From Adiantum capillus-veneris (Eukaryota; Streptophyta; Polypodiopsida; Polypodiales; Pteridaceae): 64,000 nucleotides of DNA. A program made the position numbers and the translations under genes. The stretch lies in the NCBI GenBank assembly GCA_014529385.2, contig CM043962.1:53027905-53091904 (forward strand), given 5' to 3'. The notes below the pieces were generated by a model, which saw only the letters and a list, made by a program, of their open reading frames with translations, was not told where the DNA came from and did no database searches. Every line of letters starts with the position of its first letter. Within the stretch, counting starts at the first letter, position 1. Shown piece after piece: positions 10,906 to 21,765 of this stretch.

Positions 10906-13230
10906 TGTAGACCCCAAGATATTTTCATATTTTTTACCAAACTTGGGTTAATCTGGGAACGTGCATGAGCATGTTAGGAGCATTTGCATAAAAGTCATTG
11001 CATAATAATGCCTGTCTAGCATGCTTTAATGCATGTTGCATATGAATAATTATATAGGATTTGAATCACTTGCTGATATGTACATTAAAATTGGAATGCT
11101 TTGCCAGCTCCTTTGAAATTTCTTTAATAGTTTTGAGACCTTATGCGAATGTCATGACTACTAAGCATAGCCATATCAGTTTTCATGGGGACCTAAACAT
11201 GTAGGTATAAAGGGGTGATAGTATTGAGAGACAAAGTAAAATAGAGAGTCGACTTGAGCTCAAGACTAGCCAAAATAAATCTTTATGACCTTTTAGGATT
11301 GTCTTTACGACATTAAAATTCTTCTTTTATGGTTATTTTGGGGTAGGGCAACAGAGAAAACGGGAATACAATGTGTTTTAACCGGTCAAAATTGTAAAAT
11401 CCTAGTTAGATTTTGAGCTTGCCTCTAAAAAAACAGGAAGTTTACACAAGTTTTAGTGTAATTACTGGTGGTAAAAGCTTTAAATTTTGACTTAAAAACC
11501 GAGGGGGGGGGGGGGGGAGGAGAGAGAGAGAGAGAGAGAGACGGTGGGATTGGAGAGGATAGGGAGAGAGAGGACTTGAGTTCAACTCTTGCCGTTTGAG
11601 CTCTCATGGGATTTCCCCTACGCAATTAAACAAAGCCATAAGGTGTGGGAACAAGGTCTTTATAGACCATATGAGATTAAAAAAAAACAGATAATGTAAA
11701 AAAAATGTATTTTTGGTCGGCATGTAGTTGAGAACCATCGCTAGAGAGAGTCGCGAGAAGGGAGAGCCAGAAGGCGTGGTCGCAGGGAGAGGGGCCACGA
11801 GGTGTGTGAGGCCGCCATGCGAGCCTGAGTGGAGGGCATAGTTAGAGAGTGAGAGCGTGAGCCCAAGATAGAGAGTCGCGACGAGGAGGGGAGAGCAGGT
11901 TGTTAGCATAGCGCTAGGAGAGAGAGGGCCTGTGTGTGTCAAGTGAGATAGAGAAAGACTAAATACCCTGCAGAGTTAGAGAGAGAGTTACATTACAGAG
12001 CTTGTATGCTTGTGTGAAAGAGAGAGAGAGAGAGAGAGTGAGTGAACTCTCTGTAGCGCTAGTTAGAGAGAGAGATTAGGAGAATCCGAGTAGTTAGCAA
12101 GAAGTAGAGAGAGAGTATGTTTGACTTGGAGAGTTAGAGAGGGAGAGAGAAAGACTATGGTTGCAGCACTATTGACAGCAAAAGGTAATTTCAAAGAAGA
12201 AGAGAGAGAGAGATAATCGTCTACAGTACACCGAGTTTGAGAGAAATCAATTAACGGGAAAGAGAGTAAAATAATAAAAAGCTTATGTGTGTGCGCGGAA
12301 GAGAGAGAGATGTGTGTGTGCGGAAGAGAGAGAGATGTCAATTCCGCCTATCAAGTTGGAGACGAGGGGAGAGTGTAAGAACCTGTGGACTGCACGAGCT
12401 CCGTTATCGCTGTCGAAGGAACGTAATCTAGAGCGCGGTTATTAAAGGTTAGCCAAGGACACATTGTGTTTGAAATTCAAAACGTGAAAACATGAATACC
12501 TCATTTTAAAGAAGATTTTGAACCAAATTTGAAGTTGTGTATCCATCGTAAAATTATAAAACTAATTAAATATAATAAAACACAAAAAGAGAGACAACGA
12601 ATTTCAAAAAATTTGCATCGAAATAACATAAATGTTTGCATGACTAAAAATGAGATTTTTTGTATTAGTGCATCGTCATTACTAGTTGCATTTAAGAAAC
12701 GGAATTAGAAGCGATTTAATGAAAATTATTACAATTTTAGTTCAAATTCTCGTGTCTCTAAGTGAGGAAATGATCAAAATTGGTTATTTTGTGGTGGAAT
12801 AAAAATGTTGTAAAACCTACTAGCTGTCTATGGTATACAAAAAGAATTCTGAGTTTTGAGCTATGTTTAATCATGCAATTATCGCATTTGAAAATTTAAA
12901 ACTGAGTGTCAAAACGAAATCATGGTTAGATTAGAACCATGCAACCATGCATAGAAGGTGAAAGACGTGTAAGTGAGATCTTAGCTTGAGTGTTGGCCTA
13001 GTTGGACTACGAGACTACGAGGGTAGGCATTTTTGGACTATGAAAATGTAGCAGATTAAGTAAATTATGAACGTTTATTCATAAATTTGTTAAAATAGGC
13101 GTGGGAGTAGTAAGTGAGTGGTTAAGGGGGCCGTTGGATTAATTGATGTAGTTAGAAAGACTTGGAAGGCAGCGTTCAGGCATCTTATGGGAAAAACTAG
13201 CCTGCTAGTGTGAGCCCATAATTTTTTGTT
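10906..13230 (+). mobile_element. Probable 3' LTR start and GA-rich DNA, right end unknown
   Basis: The LTR is inferred from the polypurine tract immediately upstream and the TGTAGACCCC start. I cannot place its end: no second copy is visible in the window for comparison. Within the stretch, 11503-11517 is a run of 15 G followed by (GA)n, and more GA arrays lie at ~12018-12040 and ~12300-12335. There is no coding region. Because the upstream sequence is chromovirus-like while element A lacks a chromodomain, this LTR probably belongs to a different, mostly deleted element. Confidence 0.4.
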
Positions 13231-13352
13231 AGATTGGTGCTTTATCCATTGGGCTTTTCTTTCTCCTTACATCTGAATTTTACCCTTTTTCTATTACTTC
13301 CTCTCTTTCATTTATCTTTCCATAACCCCCTTGGATGGGAAGCAAACTCACT

Positions 13353-14290
13353 CTACGGTACACAATGTGGAGTAGGTAAATTGGTAACTCCAAAAGAAGG
13401 TGACTCATTCGCTTGAAAATGTGTTGGGGTGAGGGACGCTGGAATAGGAATGACAGGAGCACATGCCATAAAAGTCAAACAAGCCTCTCTTTGAAGGTGC
13501 TCAACTTCCAAGGTTACCCTCCATGAGACTGCTAGGGAGGTAGCTGCAAAAGCCTCCCCCACAACCCGAGCTCGTGTGTATGTATCCTCAAGTCTCTTTG
13601 GATCTGACAACCTCACATGGATTTGGATATCCCTCAAAATACTCTCAAGAAAAAATTCCAATAAAACCCTTCCATCAAAACAATAGGGATCACAATGCTT
13701 CCTCTTGAATCCTTGAAAATGATCTGCATACGAAGCAATTGATTCACTCTCCCCCTGGAAGAAGTTTAACAGGTTCTTAAAGGCTAAATTAGAAGGTAAA
13801 ATAGGAGAAAATTTAGCAACAAAATCTCGACCCATTCCATCCCAAGTTTGTATCAAATGTTGAGAATGTAGCAACCTACTATGGTACCTCTACTTATATA
13901 CACAAGTAAAAAACGTAGGAAAGAACCGCATGAGGTCTTCAGACTTGTCATAATCCTGAATCCAACAAGCTTGCACAAATTGCAATGAATGAGAATCAAC
14001 TGCATCAACTCCAACTCCATCATAGCGTGTCATCTTGGCAATCCATTGATCAATAGGTCTCTCACTAGGTTGGAGAAAAATAGGGGGGGATCAAGCTGCT
14101 CTTTCTTAAGAACATTGTCAATGGTAACCATATTGCCATCAAAAACATCAAGAGAACTAAAATAAGAAGCATCAATAACATCCTCAATAAGAACATCTTC
14201 TTCTAAGACATGAGCGTCAACCAATGGCTTAACTTCTAGTACAAATGCCACCCTTTCTACATTAGGAAGAATATGGGGTGCACGTGGGCC
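13353..14290 (-). pseudogene. Minus-strand gag relic (Ty3/gypsy)
   Basis: ORF 13874-13353 (173 aa) carries a retrotransposon gag capsid signature: a Trp-Asp-Gly core followed by FVAKFSPILPSNLAFKNLLN and FQGESESIASYADHFQGFKR. These correspond to the usual helix pattern of aromatic, F-x-x-RF-like and LxQxxxESIxxYxxRF sequence. Upstream on the same strand, ORF 14251-14030 (73 aa, acidic) and stop-broken sequence between the two may be its N-terminal part. No protease, RT or LTR follows, so only a fragment remains. A weak TATCAGAG-like match near 14618-14630 could be a decayed primer site but is not convincing. Confidence 0.6.
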
Positions 14291-15540
14291 TCTTTATTTG
14301 CCATAATCTTATGGAGGTGATTAAAATTTTGACGAATAGGTGTACACCATGTGTGCAAGAATGGTGGGTGTGTAAGAGATGTTTAAGAGTGATGAAAGGA
14401 TGCACTTTTCTCCCCAAAAAGGAGGTGGAAAATTTTATGATTTTTGGCCTTTTGTAATTCCCACATATGATCTTCGATTTGAGCGGAGATCATAGATGTG
14501 CAATCTACACACCGAGCTCTTCCCATAGATACCCCATTCTCTTCCTAATGAAAGGTTATGTCTCATCTAAACTAACATAATATGGTGGAAGGGGTATCCC
14601 TTTACACATGTCGAGATCTCTGATATGAAGGCTAAATTCCAAAATTGAGAGAAGCCCTTGTGCACGCAATAAAGAGGAAGAGAGAAAGAGAGGTCACCGA
14701 CTGCGGCCAACCGTACTAGTCATCAATATGGTCAAAAGAAGCAGTAAACCGCACTCCAAACTACATCTCTTGAACAAGGGTCGGAGGGTGGGAAAGAACA
14801 ATAGGTAGATCCAAAAACTCAAATGGGCTAAAAACTCCTCCAAAATTCTTTAAAAACCTAAAGTCTCAAGAACATCATCATCAACACTCAAGGTCTGGGT
14901 ATCAATAGACGTGAAAATAACCCTCTTCTTGGAGTCCCTCCTCCTGGATATGCAAGCATCCCAAATGGTCGTGAGGAAAGAAACCAGCCTAAAAGTCAGG
15001 TACACTCAAAAACAAAAAACTAGCTCTAGCTCTGAGAATTGCAGGTACTTCGCTCAAGCAAAACTGCTAGAAGTTGGGTCCCATTGGGTGTGCCACTGAT
15101 GGATATTTTTCTAGGCCTGGACCATGGAGCAGACCCAGACAAGAAAAACCAAGAAAAGAATAAAGATGCTCAAACTCCCAAACCCATGCCCACCTACAAG
15201 GAACTATGGTTGGAGGGTGTGCTACTAAAATTTTCTACCCAGGAATCTGCATGTAGACACAATATCAACCTCATCAAAGAATATCCACAAAATGATCACT
15301 TTATCATTCAAGAAGGGAGAGAGAAACATATGTCTTATTTCAAAAGAGAGACAAGACAAGAAGAGCACAAGACACTGTGAAATTAATATGTAATTATGAA
15401 TATTGGAATTGTTTTTTACAACAAACATAGAAAAACTTATCTTTTGTCTTCAAGAAATTTTGTCAAGGCAGCTTCGTAGGCTCCAATAACTTTGAATGAT
15501 AGTGACTCAAGGCTTACAACCTATAGGGTAGTGCTTAAAT
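14291..15540. other. No clear gene; one 113-aa unknown ORF
   Basis: An ORF at 15039-15380 on + encodes 113 residues rich in Lys, Glu and Gln and lacks any recognised domain. The rest is stop-rich in all frames. It may be untranslated sequence of the 13.3-14.3 kb gag element. No repeat boundary is evident. Confidence 0.25.
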
Positions 15541-15574
15541 TTGGGCTTACACCCTATAGGATAGCACATCTATT

Positions 15575-15627
<53 letters not shown>

Positions 15628-17160
15628 GCTTGCAGTTCCTTTGAAAACTCACTCTTTTTTTCTCTAGTTCCACCTTCTCAAAGCTTTGGAAAAAAGGGTT
15701 TTCTTTCACTCTACGTTTCTCTCTCTACAGGAGAAAACCCCTCCTCTCGCTTCATCATAGCAACAAACGGCATCGTCATATCCTTCTCAATTGCAGAGAA
15801 AACCAATCTCTCCTTCTCCACACTCAGTTGCTACACACATACCATAGAGAGAGACTAAATCTGTGTGTGTCTCTCTCTCTCTCTCTCTATCTTTCACTCC
15901 CTTAGCGATTGCATAGAGGTTACTCTCTCTCCTTTTTATTTCGAACCTTCTCAAAGCTTTGTCAAAAAGGGTTCTCTCTCCCTCTTTGTCTCTCTCTCTA
16001 AGAAGAAACCCCCTTCTCTTGACTATTATGTAGAGAGAAACTCTCTCTTTCTTCTTCTCACCCCTGCTATGAAATCCCCCCCTTCTAGGTTTTCATAAAC
16101 TTCAAACCTCCATTTTTGAGAAAAAAAACATATCTCTTTATCTTTGTCAACCTGTCCTTTCACTCTCTCACTTCAACTTCACAATAGAGGGTCTCTCTCT
16201 CCCAATCTCTCTCTTGCTGGCTGACGCTAGTCAACAAAGGTACACCCGGCCCGGCTCTCATGCTCACTCTCCCTTCATTTCCTTGGCGAACCCTCTGCAA
16301 GGAGATACCACGGATGGCTTGCACCCCTTTTCAATCAGCATGGTAGCCCGCTACCCCTCACTATGCCACCATCCTTGCATCCTCCTCATGAACAACCCTC
16401 TCATGTCTGGCTTTACAAAACTAGTGCACCCTATTGATATCCTCCTCATGGCCTGTAGAACCCCTTCTCCTCAGGGCCTTGCTCAATCCTTCCTCGAAAC
16501 GGCCATGTCTCCCTCTCGCAAGTGGCGGTGCCCCCCAATTGACACCCCCCGGTTAGAATGATGGCGACCCTCTTTAGCTTTCTCAAAGAAAACATTAAAA
16601 CACCCTTTTTCCCATTTAACAAAGCCTCCTTAAGATTGTGTTCACATTCGACCCGGATTTCAGCTCTCAACTCTCATGAGATAGAGACTTCCTCCTCAAA
16701 AATGTGACTCTCTCTCTCTCACAATCAAAAGCCCTCGCTCTTCTGCATACTCCCTCTCACTCCACAAAGCATTTAATGGTCAGCATCACTTCACTCAACA
16801 TCTAGACCCTCGTCTCTCATGAGATGGTGAGCTCTGCTTTTTTTTTTCTCTTGTGTCAATTCGATCTGAAAGCAAGACACCCCCCCCCCCCCCCCCCCCC
16901 AACTTTTCTCTCTTGAACTCAAGGCTATCCTTCTCAAGGAAACCTTGATCTCTCCTTTTTATTATTTCAATCAAAATAGAGAGAGCAAAAGATCTTTCTC
17001 TTTATCTTTGCCACCCCCCCCACACGCACACACAATGATGCTGATAGATTCCTTCTCCAAACACCCAACAATGAAGAAATGGGTGGTACTTTCCTCTTCT
17101 CATGCTCTCTTTGTTCTTTCTGCAATGTGCATGATCATGTCGATTTCGTCGAGTTGAACA
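15541..17160. repeat. CT-rich low-complexity region with diverged duplications
   Basis: A (CT)n array of about 50 bases lies at ~15572-15623. Two diverged copies of a segment around AAGCTTTG...AAAAAGGGTT, each followed by CT-rich sequence, occur at ~15680-15750 and ~15951-16020. A 21-base C run is at 16880-16900. Short plus-strand ORFs here are products of CT bias (Leu/Ser repeats) and are not called as genes. Confidence 0.5.
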
Positions 17161-17893
17161 TCTTCAGGTTTTCTTCTCTTTAAGCATGATAATCGTAGGT
17201 TATGCGTCTTCATTGCCTATCAAAAATAACTCCTCAAGGCAGATCAAGTGAGAGTATCATCATGGAATAGCATATTATAAAACCATTTTTGTTTTAGTGA
17301 AAATGTTCATGCTGTAGTAGTTGCTTTTCCAGGCCAAAAAAAACTCCAACACAATGTTAGAAAGTGAATTTCATCACATGTAGGAGAAAGGTCAAGCAAC
17401 ATGTGGCTATAGCAAATAGCATGTGACTATGAAGAAGCATGTATTTAGGGAAATCTATGTAGTGGGATGCATGCATGCACATAAGGGTGCATTCTTAGTA
17501 TGGTTGGATTTTAGGGGTTGGTCACATCTTGAGTGTAAGCTAAACGGCTTACCCCAACATCCTATAGAAAGTTCTAATTAAAGACGCATCCCACGTACCT
17601 AATAATATTCACCCATGCTCCTCCAAAAAATTTAAAGGATGCAACTTTTTGCCCATTGCCCAGAGTACAAATTGGGGGGAGCCACCAACTCATTTTATAG
17701 AAACATCATGCATGGTTCAACTTCCCATATTGTCCCATCCAAAGGAAAAGCTATTGAAAGTTATATGTTGAAGACTGTGAGAGAGGAAATTGAAATCTTC
17801 AAGAGGATCCCCGACGTTTCCTGCATCATGTTCATCAAAATTGCAAAAATGATTCTCACATGTATAAAAAAATTTCACTAAGCAGAGTAGACT
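17161..17893. other. Flank of element B with an unknown 80-aa ORF
   Basis: ORF 17639-17881 on + (80 aa, ending in a Lys/Ile-rich helix-like stretch) is not recognised. It ends just before the element B insertion site and may be a fragment of an older gene or repeat. The rest of the stretch has no feature. The five bases before the LTR are AGACT. A target duplication cannot be checked because the partner LTR is truncated. Confidence 0.25.
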
Positions 17894-19464
17894 TGTCATA
17901 ATAATCAATATCTAATTCTCCTAAATGATTTTATCATATTAAACTGATCATTTCATGTGGGGAAGTGCCAGGGGAGAAAAGGCTAGAATATTGGTTAAGC
18001 TAGCAGACCGGCCACAGTAGGGATCCAAAGGGGGGGCCATCTGCAAAAGATCCATGTGCAACAATGGGCTAAAAAGATCCTAAGGTTCAGCCCATGAAGA
18101 CTTTCAAAATGCTAAGGTTCCAAAATTCAAAGGTTGTGTCCAAAGGGTTAAAGCTTAGGGGGAATTGGATGCTTTGTGTGCTCTCCAAAGTCAACACATA
18201 TCCCTACATGGGAGGGGGCGAGCCCTTCTTCTAGGGGATGAGAGAGAAAGCCACACACACACACACACACAGGCTCCCTTTACACAAAGGGAATGAGGGA
18301 CACATGTCAGCTCCCTAGGCCAGATGCCCACAAGGTGCGCCCAGTTTCTATTGGATGACCCTTGAAGTGGACCAATGAGAATTAAGCTAGAGTAAATCTA
18401 GTTTAATTAATTTAAAAACATTTAATAAAAGAAACCAATGAGAATTAAGTCTCCTAGAAGGCTATTGGGCAGTCTCCCAAGGGGTCCAATGAGCATTCAG
18501 GAGACCAATGGCTTGCCTGATTCCTATTGGCCAGGAGGCAAAGGGGTCCAATGAGAGTTTAGTTTAATTATTAAATTACCTAAGACTCTCACAAAAGGGG
18601 AAAGGGGGACAAATGTCAGAAGGCTATCACTTATGCTGCTTAATTGTGATAGGCTTGACTTGGGGAGGTCCAATGAGGGCTGAGAAAGAGCAAATAGCAA
18701 GAGGGCTCTCCCAAGAGAGGGAGGGGGCTGATTTTTGCAAGGAATTATCACACAAACACTCTCACAATCTCATGTGTGAAGCAAGAGAAGACTATCTCTT
18801 CCCAAGCTTTAATGGAGAGCTCATCACCTACTCCAAGCTTGTGAGATAGAAGCCTACATCGACACACTCTTGGCTTGTGGGTGCAAATCCAACCAAGAGC
18901 CAAGCTTCAATGCATGCTCATCTCCTCTACCAAGCTAATTACTAAGCTTAAGCTATGCTAATATGAGTGATTATGTGAGGAGATGTACATCTTTCTCGTA
19001 AGATACTCCTTCTTCCTCTCAATCTACTCTCATACCCTGCTAGCTCTCACCATCTTCGAAGGTGTGTGAGGTCTTGGGTCTGAGAACGGGGATAATTCAA
19101 GTTGTTTTTTCTAAGTGTTTTGCTTAGTGCCTGAAGCTTTCATCTTTATTGCACTAGCTAGTCTTGAAGGAACACAAAGAATTGTATTGTACAATGTCTC
19201 TCTTGATGGGAGAAACCATAATACAAAGCCTTTTGGAGGGGGGACTGGCTCCATGAAAATCCGGTCCTCAAGTGTTGTCAATATCTTAATTTCTCTCTCT
19301 TTTGAAAGTATTGTTGATGCTATCTAACTAGGTGTTATGCTTTTTGTTGCTCTCTCCACCCAAGCACTCTTGTAATTCTCATTAGGAATCTATTCTAATG
19401 AAATGCCCACTATGTTCATGCTCATTTCCTCTACACACAAGTTATTAGGCCATTAAATGTTACA
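17894..19464 (+). mobile_element. Element B 5' LTR (1571 bp)
   Basis: The left edge TGTCATAATAATC is defined by near-identity with the 3' copy that starts at 25181. The right edge TTACA is one base before the primer binding site. It is a long LTR with standard TG...CA ends. Its U3 part holds a cluster of CCAAT motifs. No clear TATA box was found near the expected start site. It promotes transcription of gag-pol at 19882-24766. Confidence 0.88.
18340..18685. promoter_or_regulatory. CCAAT/ATTGG cluster in element B LTR
   Basis: At least eight CCAAT or ATTGG motifs fall in about 340 bases, several inside a recurring GGTCCAATGAG or GACCAATGAG context (e.g. near 18372, 18433, 18485, 18547 and 18669). 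CCAAT is the core site of the plant NF-Y factor. A regulatory role is inferred from density and from the related element F LTR, which keeps the same motif near 39712-39741. Confidence 0.45.
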
Positions 19465-19465
19465 T

Positions 19466-19477
19466 TGGTATCAGAGC
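19466..19477 (+). promoter_or_regulatory. Primer binding site of element B (tRNA-Met initiator)
   Basis: TGGTATCAGAGC is complementary to the 3' end of plant initiator tRNA-Met. It lies one base after the CA end of the 5' LTR and primes minus-strand cDNA. Confidence 0.93.
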
Positions 19478-19881
19478 ACAAGGTTTTTATTTTCTTGCTC
19501 AATAAGGGAGGTCCTCAAGCTAGCTATAAATGGTTGGTATTATTAATTGCCTGTGAGTAAGTAGAATAGGGATTTTTCAGCCTTGCAGTGCGCCTGCCTT
19601 CGTGCAGTTAACGGGGCATCATCGTCGAGAGCTATGGTCTTAATAGTGGAGTCCTACGGGGCTTGCCTACGGCTTAACCACTATTGAGCTATTAGAAGCT
19701 TGACAGGAGCCGGTGCTGTTTTGGTGCCGAAAGACCCTCTCTTCTATTCCTTGCAATTAATGATATTCGAACCGCGGCTACAATAGCTTGAGTGCTTTTT
19801 CTAAAGTGGTAAAGAGGAGTAGAAACTAGGGTTTGAAGTGCCAAAGTACACCTAAAAAGTTTACACCTAAAAGTTGTTAGA

Positions 19882-21765
19882 ATGGCTGACAATAGTAAAG
19901 AGAGTGGAATTAATGTTGATAACTTTGATTTTGCTCATGAGCAAGCTACTAATGATGCTTCAATGCTTGTTAACTATCTTGTTTGTAGGCTTCAACAAGC
20001 CAGGGACAATCCGTCTCTCCAAAGTGAAGTGCAACGGCAGCTCCGTGCTCACGGGATTCTCCAAGCTCATCACCATGACGAGAGAACACCTAGGAAACCT
20101 CCTTGTGAGACTACCAAAAGAGGTCTCCCTCCGATTCGAGAAGAAGAAGAGAATCCATATGAAGGGCTGAAGAATTTACTTCTTGATGATGCATCTCCTT
20201 CCCAAAGGAGAACTCAAGAGCCTCCACCAAAGGAACCAGAAAGAAGCGAGTCTCCCGCCACCTCGGTGGAGATGGCTCCACGAAGACGGCGGGCTAAACG
20301 CTCTTCATCACCACCAAAGCGGAGAAGACCATCACACTCTTCTCCACGCCATAATTCAAAGAGGGATGATAAAAAGCAAGAGAAGAGAAAGGCGAGAAAG
20401 AGGACACCCTCTTCTCCATCTTCTTCATCCTCTTCCTCTTATGAAAGTGATGGTGAAGACAACGAAGATCAAGACAAGAAAAAGGCGAGAAAGATGTCAC
20501 CCTCTTCTCCACCTTCTTCAAATTCTTCACCTTCTGAAGAAAGTGATGGTGCAACCTTTGAACCATCAAAAAGAAGAGGCCATAGGAAATCCTATGCCGC
20601 ATGGAAGAGGTCGTCCAAGTTGAAGAAATTCAAAGAGGGAGGGAAGAGCATCTCTTTCCTTACCTATGATGGTACCTTTGGTGCTACGGACAAAGTCTTG
20701 GCCTTTATCCAGCAATTTGATGCGGCGTTTAGAGATGAGGGCTTCATGGAGTCCTCTAAGCTACGCCATGTAGCTATGCACTTTCAAAAGTCCGCCAGAC
20801 AATGGTGGTCTAGCCTACGAGCCAACGGTGAAGCTCCACGAACATGGAAAGATTTAAGAGCTTCCATTATGAAGCAGTTTTTGGCCACCGATGCCAAAGA
20901 CAAAGTACTCACCGAATGGCGAAGCTTGAAGCTCTCTCCCAATGAATCCATCCACAAATATGTAGACAAGTTTTGGGACCTACAACTCAAAGCCACTATC
21001 TTCAAAAAGTTGGATTTTGGAGAGAAAAAGCAACAATTTTGTGCGGGCTTAACCGAAGAAATGGCGGAGTATGTCAACTCCCAAAGGCCATGTACCATAT
21101 CGGCGGTAATACACCATACTATGATGGCCTCTCGAATCAATTTCCAAACGAGGGCTAAAAGAAATAATAAGCCCCTAGAAAACAAGGGTTCCAATGAGCC
21201 TAAGGGGAAGGACAATGTCCAAAAGTCTCCTAAGGGCAACTCCAACAAAGCTAAAGAGAAGGGAGTTTACAAAGGTAAGAATAAACTCTCTCCTGAAGAG
21301 CTTGAGCGTTATCGTAAGGATAACTGGTGTTTCAAGTGCGGCGAACAAGGGCATGCGTACCGCACTTGTCCCCAAAAGAACAACCGCCAAGATTCTCCTA
21401 GAGCTTCCTTGGTTGAAATCCAAGAGGAGGAGACTCACCAAACTCACCACAAAGGATCTCCTCTATGCCATGCTTGGGGAAAGGTAAGAGAACATGATGA
21501 TTTTATTCTCTTTGACCCTGGTTCTACTCACAATTTTATATCTATGGAGTTAGCCACCAAGCTAGGCATACAATCCTACGAGATGGGAGATGTCCTACCC
21601 GCAGACAGTGCCTTCAAGAGGCAAGAAGATTCAGTCACACCCTTAATCGGGAAATTGAGGCTTCATGTCCAAGGCTATGTGGACAAAGAGGACTTCTTTA
21701 TCTCTCCTCTCAAGCATGAGGATGTAATCCTAGGGGCACTATGGTTTGACCGCTGCCGATGTTAA
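19882..21765 (+). pseudogene. Element B gag and protease (627-codon frame)
   Basis: The long open frame starts at ATG 19882 (MADNSKESG). In order it has an N-terminal region, a basic/Ser-rich low-complexity stretch (~20210-20640, with RRRRAKRSSSPPKRRRP), the gag capsid domain (~20640-21110, with QWWSSLRANGEAPRTWKDL), a CCHC zinc knuckle CFKCGEQGHAYRTC at 21328-21369, and a retropepsin with active-site motif LFDPGSTHNFIS at ~21510-21545. The DPG form is typical of plant chromoviruses. The frame runs off near 21750, where the protease ends out of frame with pol; comparison with element C, which reads through this point, indicates a small indel. It is otherwise the best-preserved gag in the window. 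Confidence 0.88.

Noticed and set aside
14617-14631. TATCAGAG-like sequence on the minus strand as a primer binding site for the 13.3-14.3 kb gag
   Set aside because: It has mismatches in the essential TGG start and no recognisable LTR end beside it.
15865-17157. Ser/Leu-rich ORFs with signal-peptide-like ends
   Set aside because: CT-rich low-complexity DNA yields Leu/Ser runs in any frame; no start context, domain or conservation is visible.
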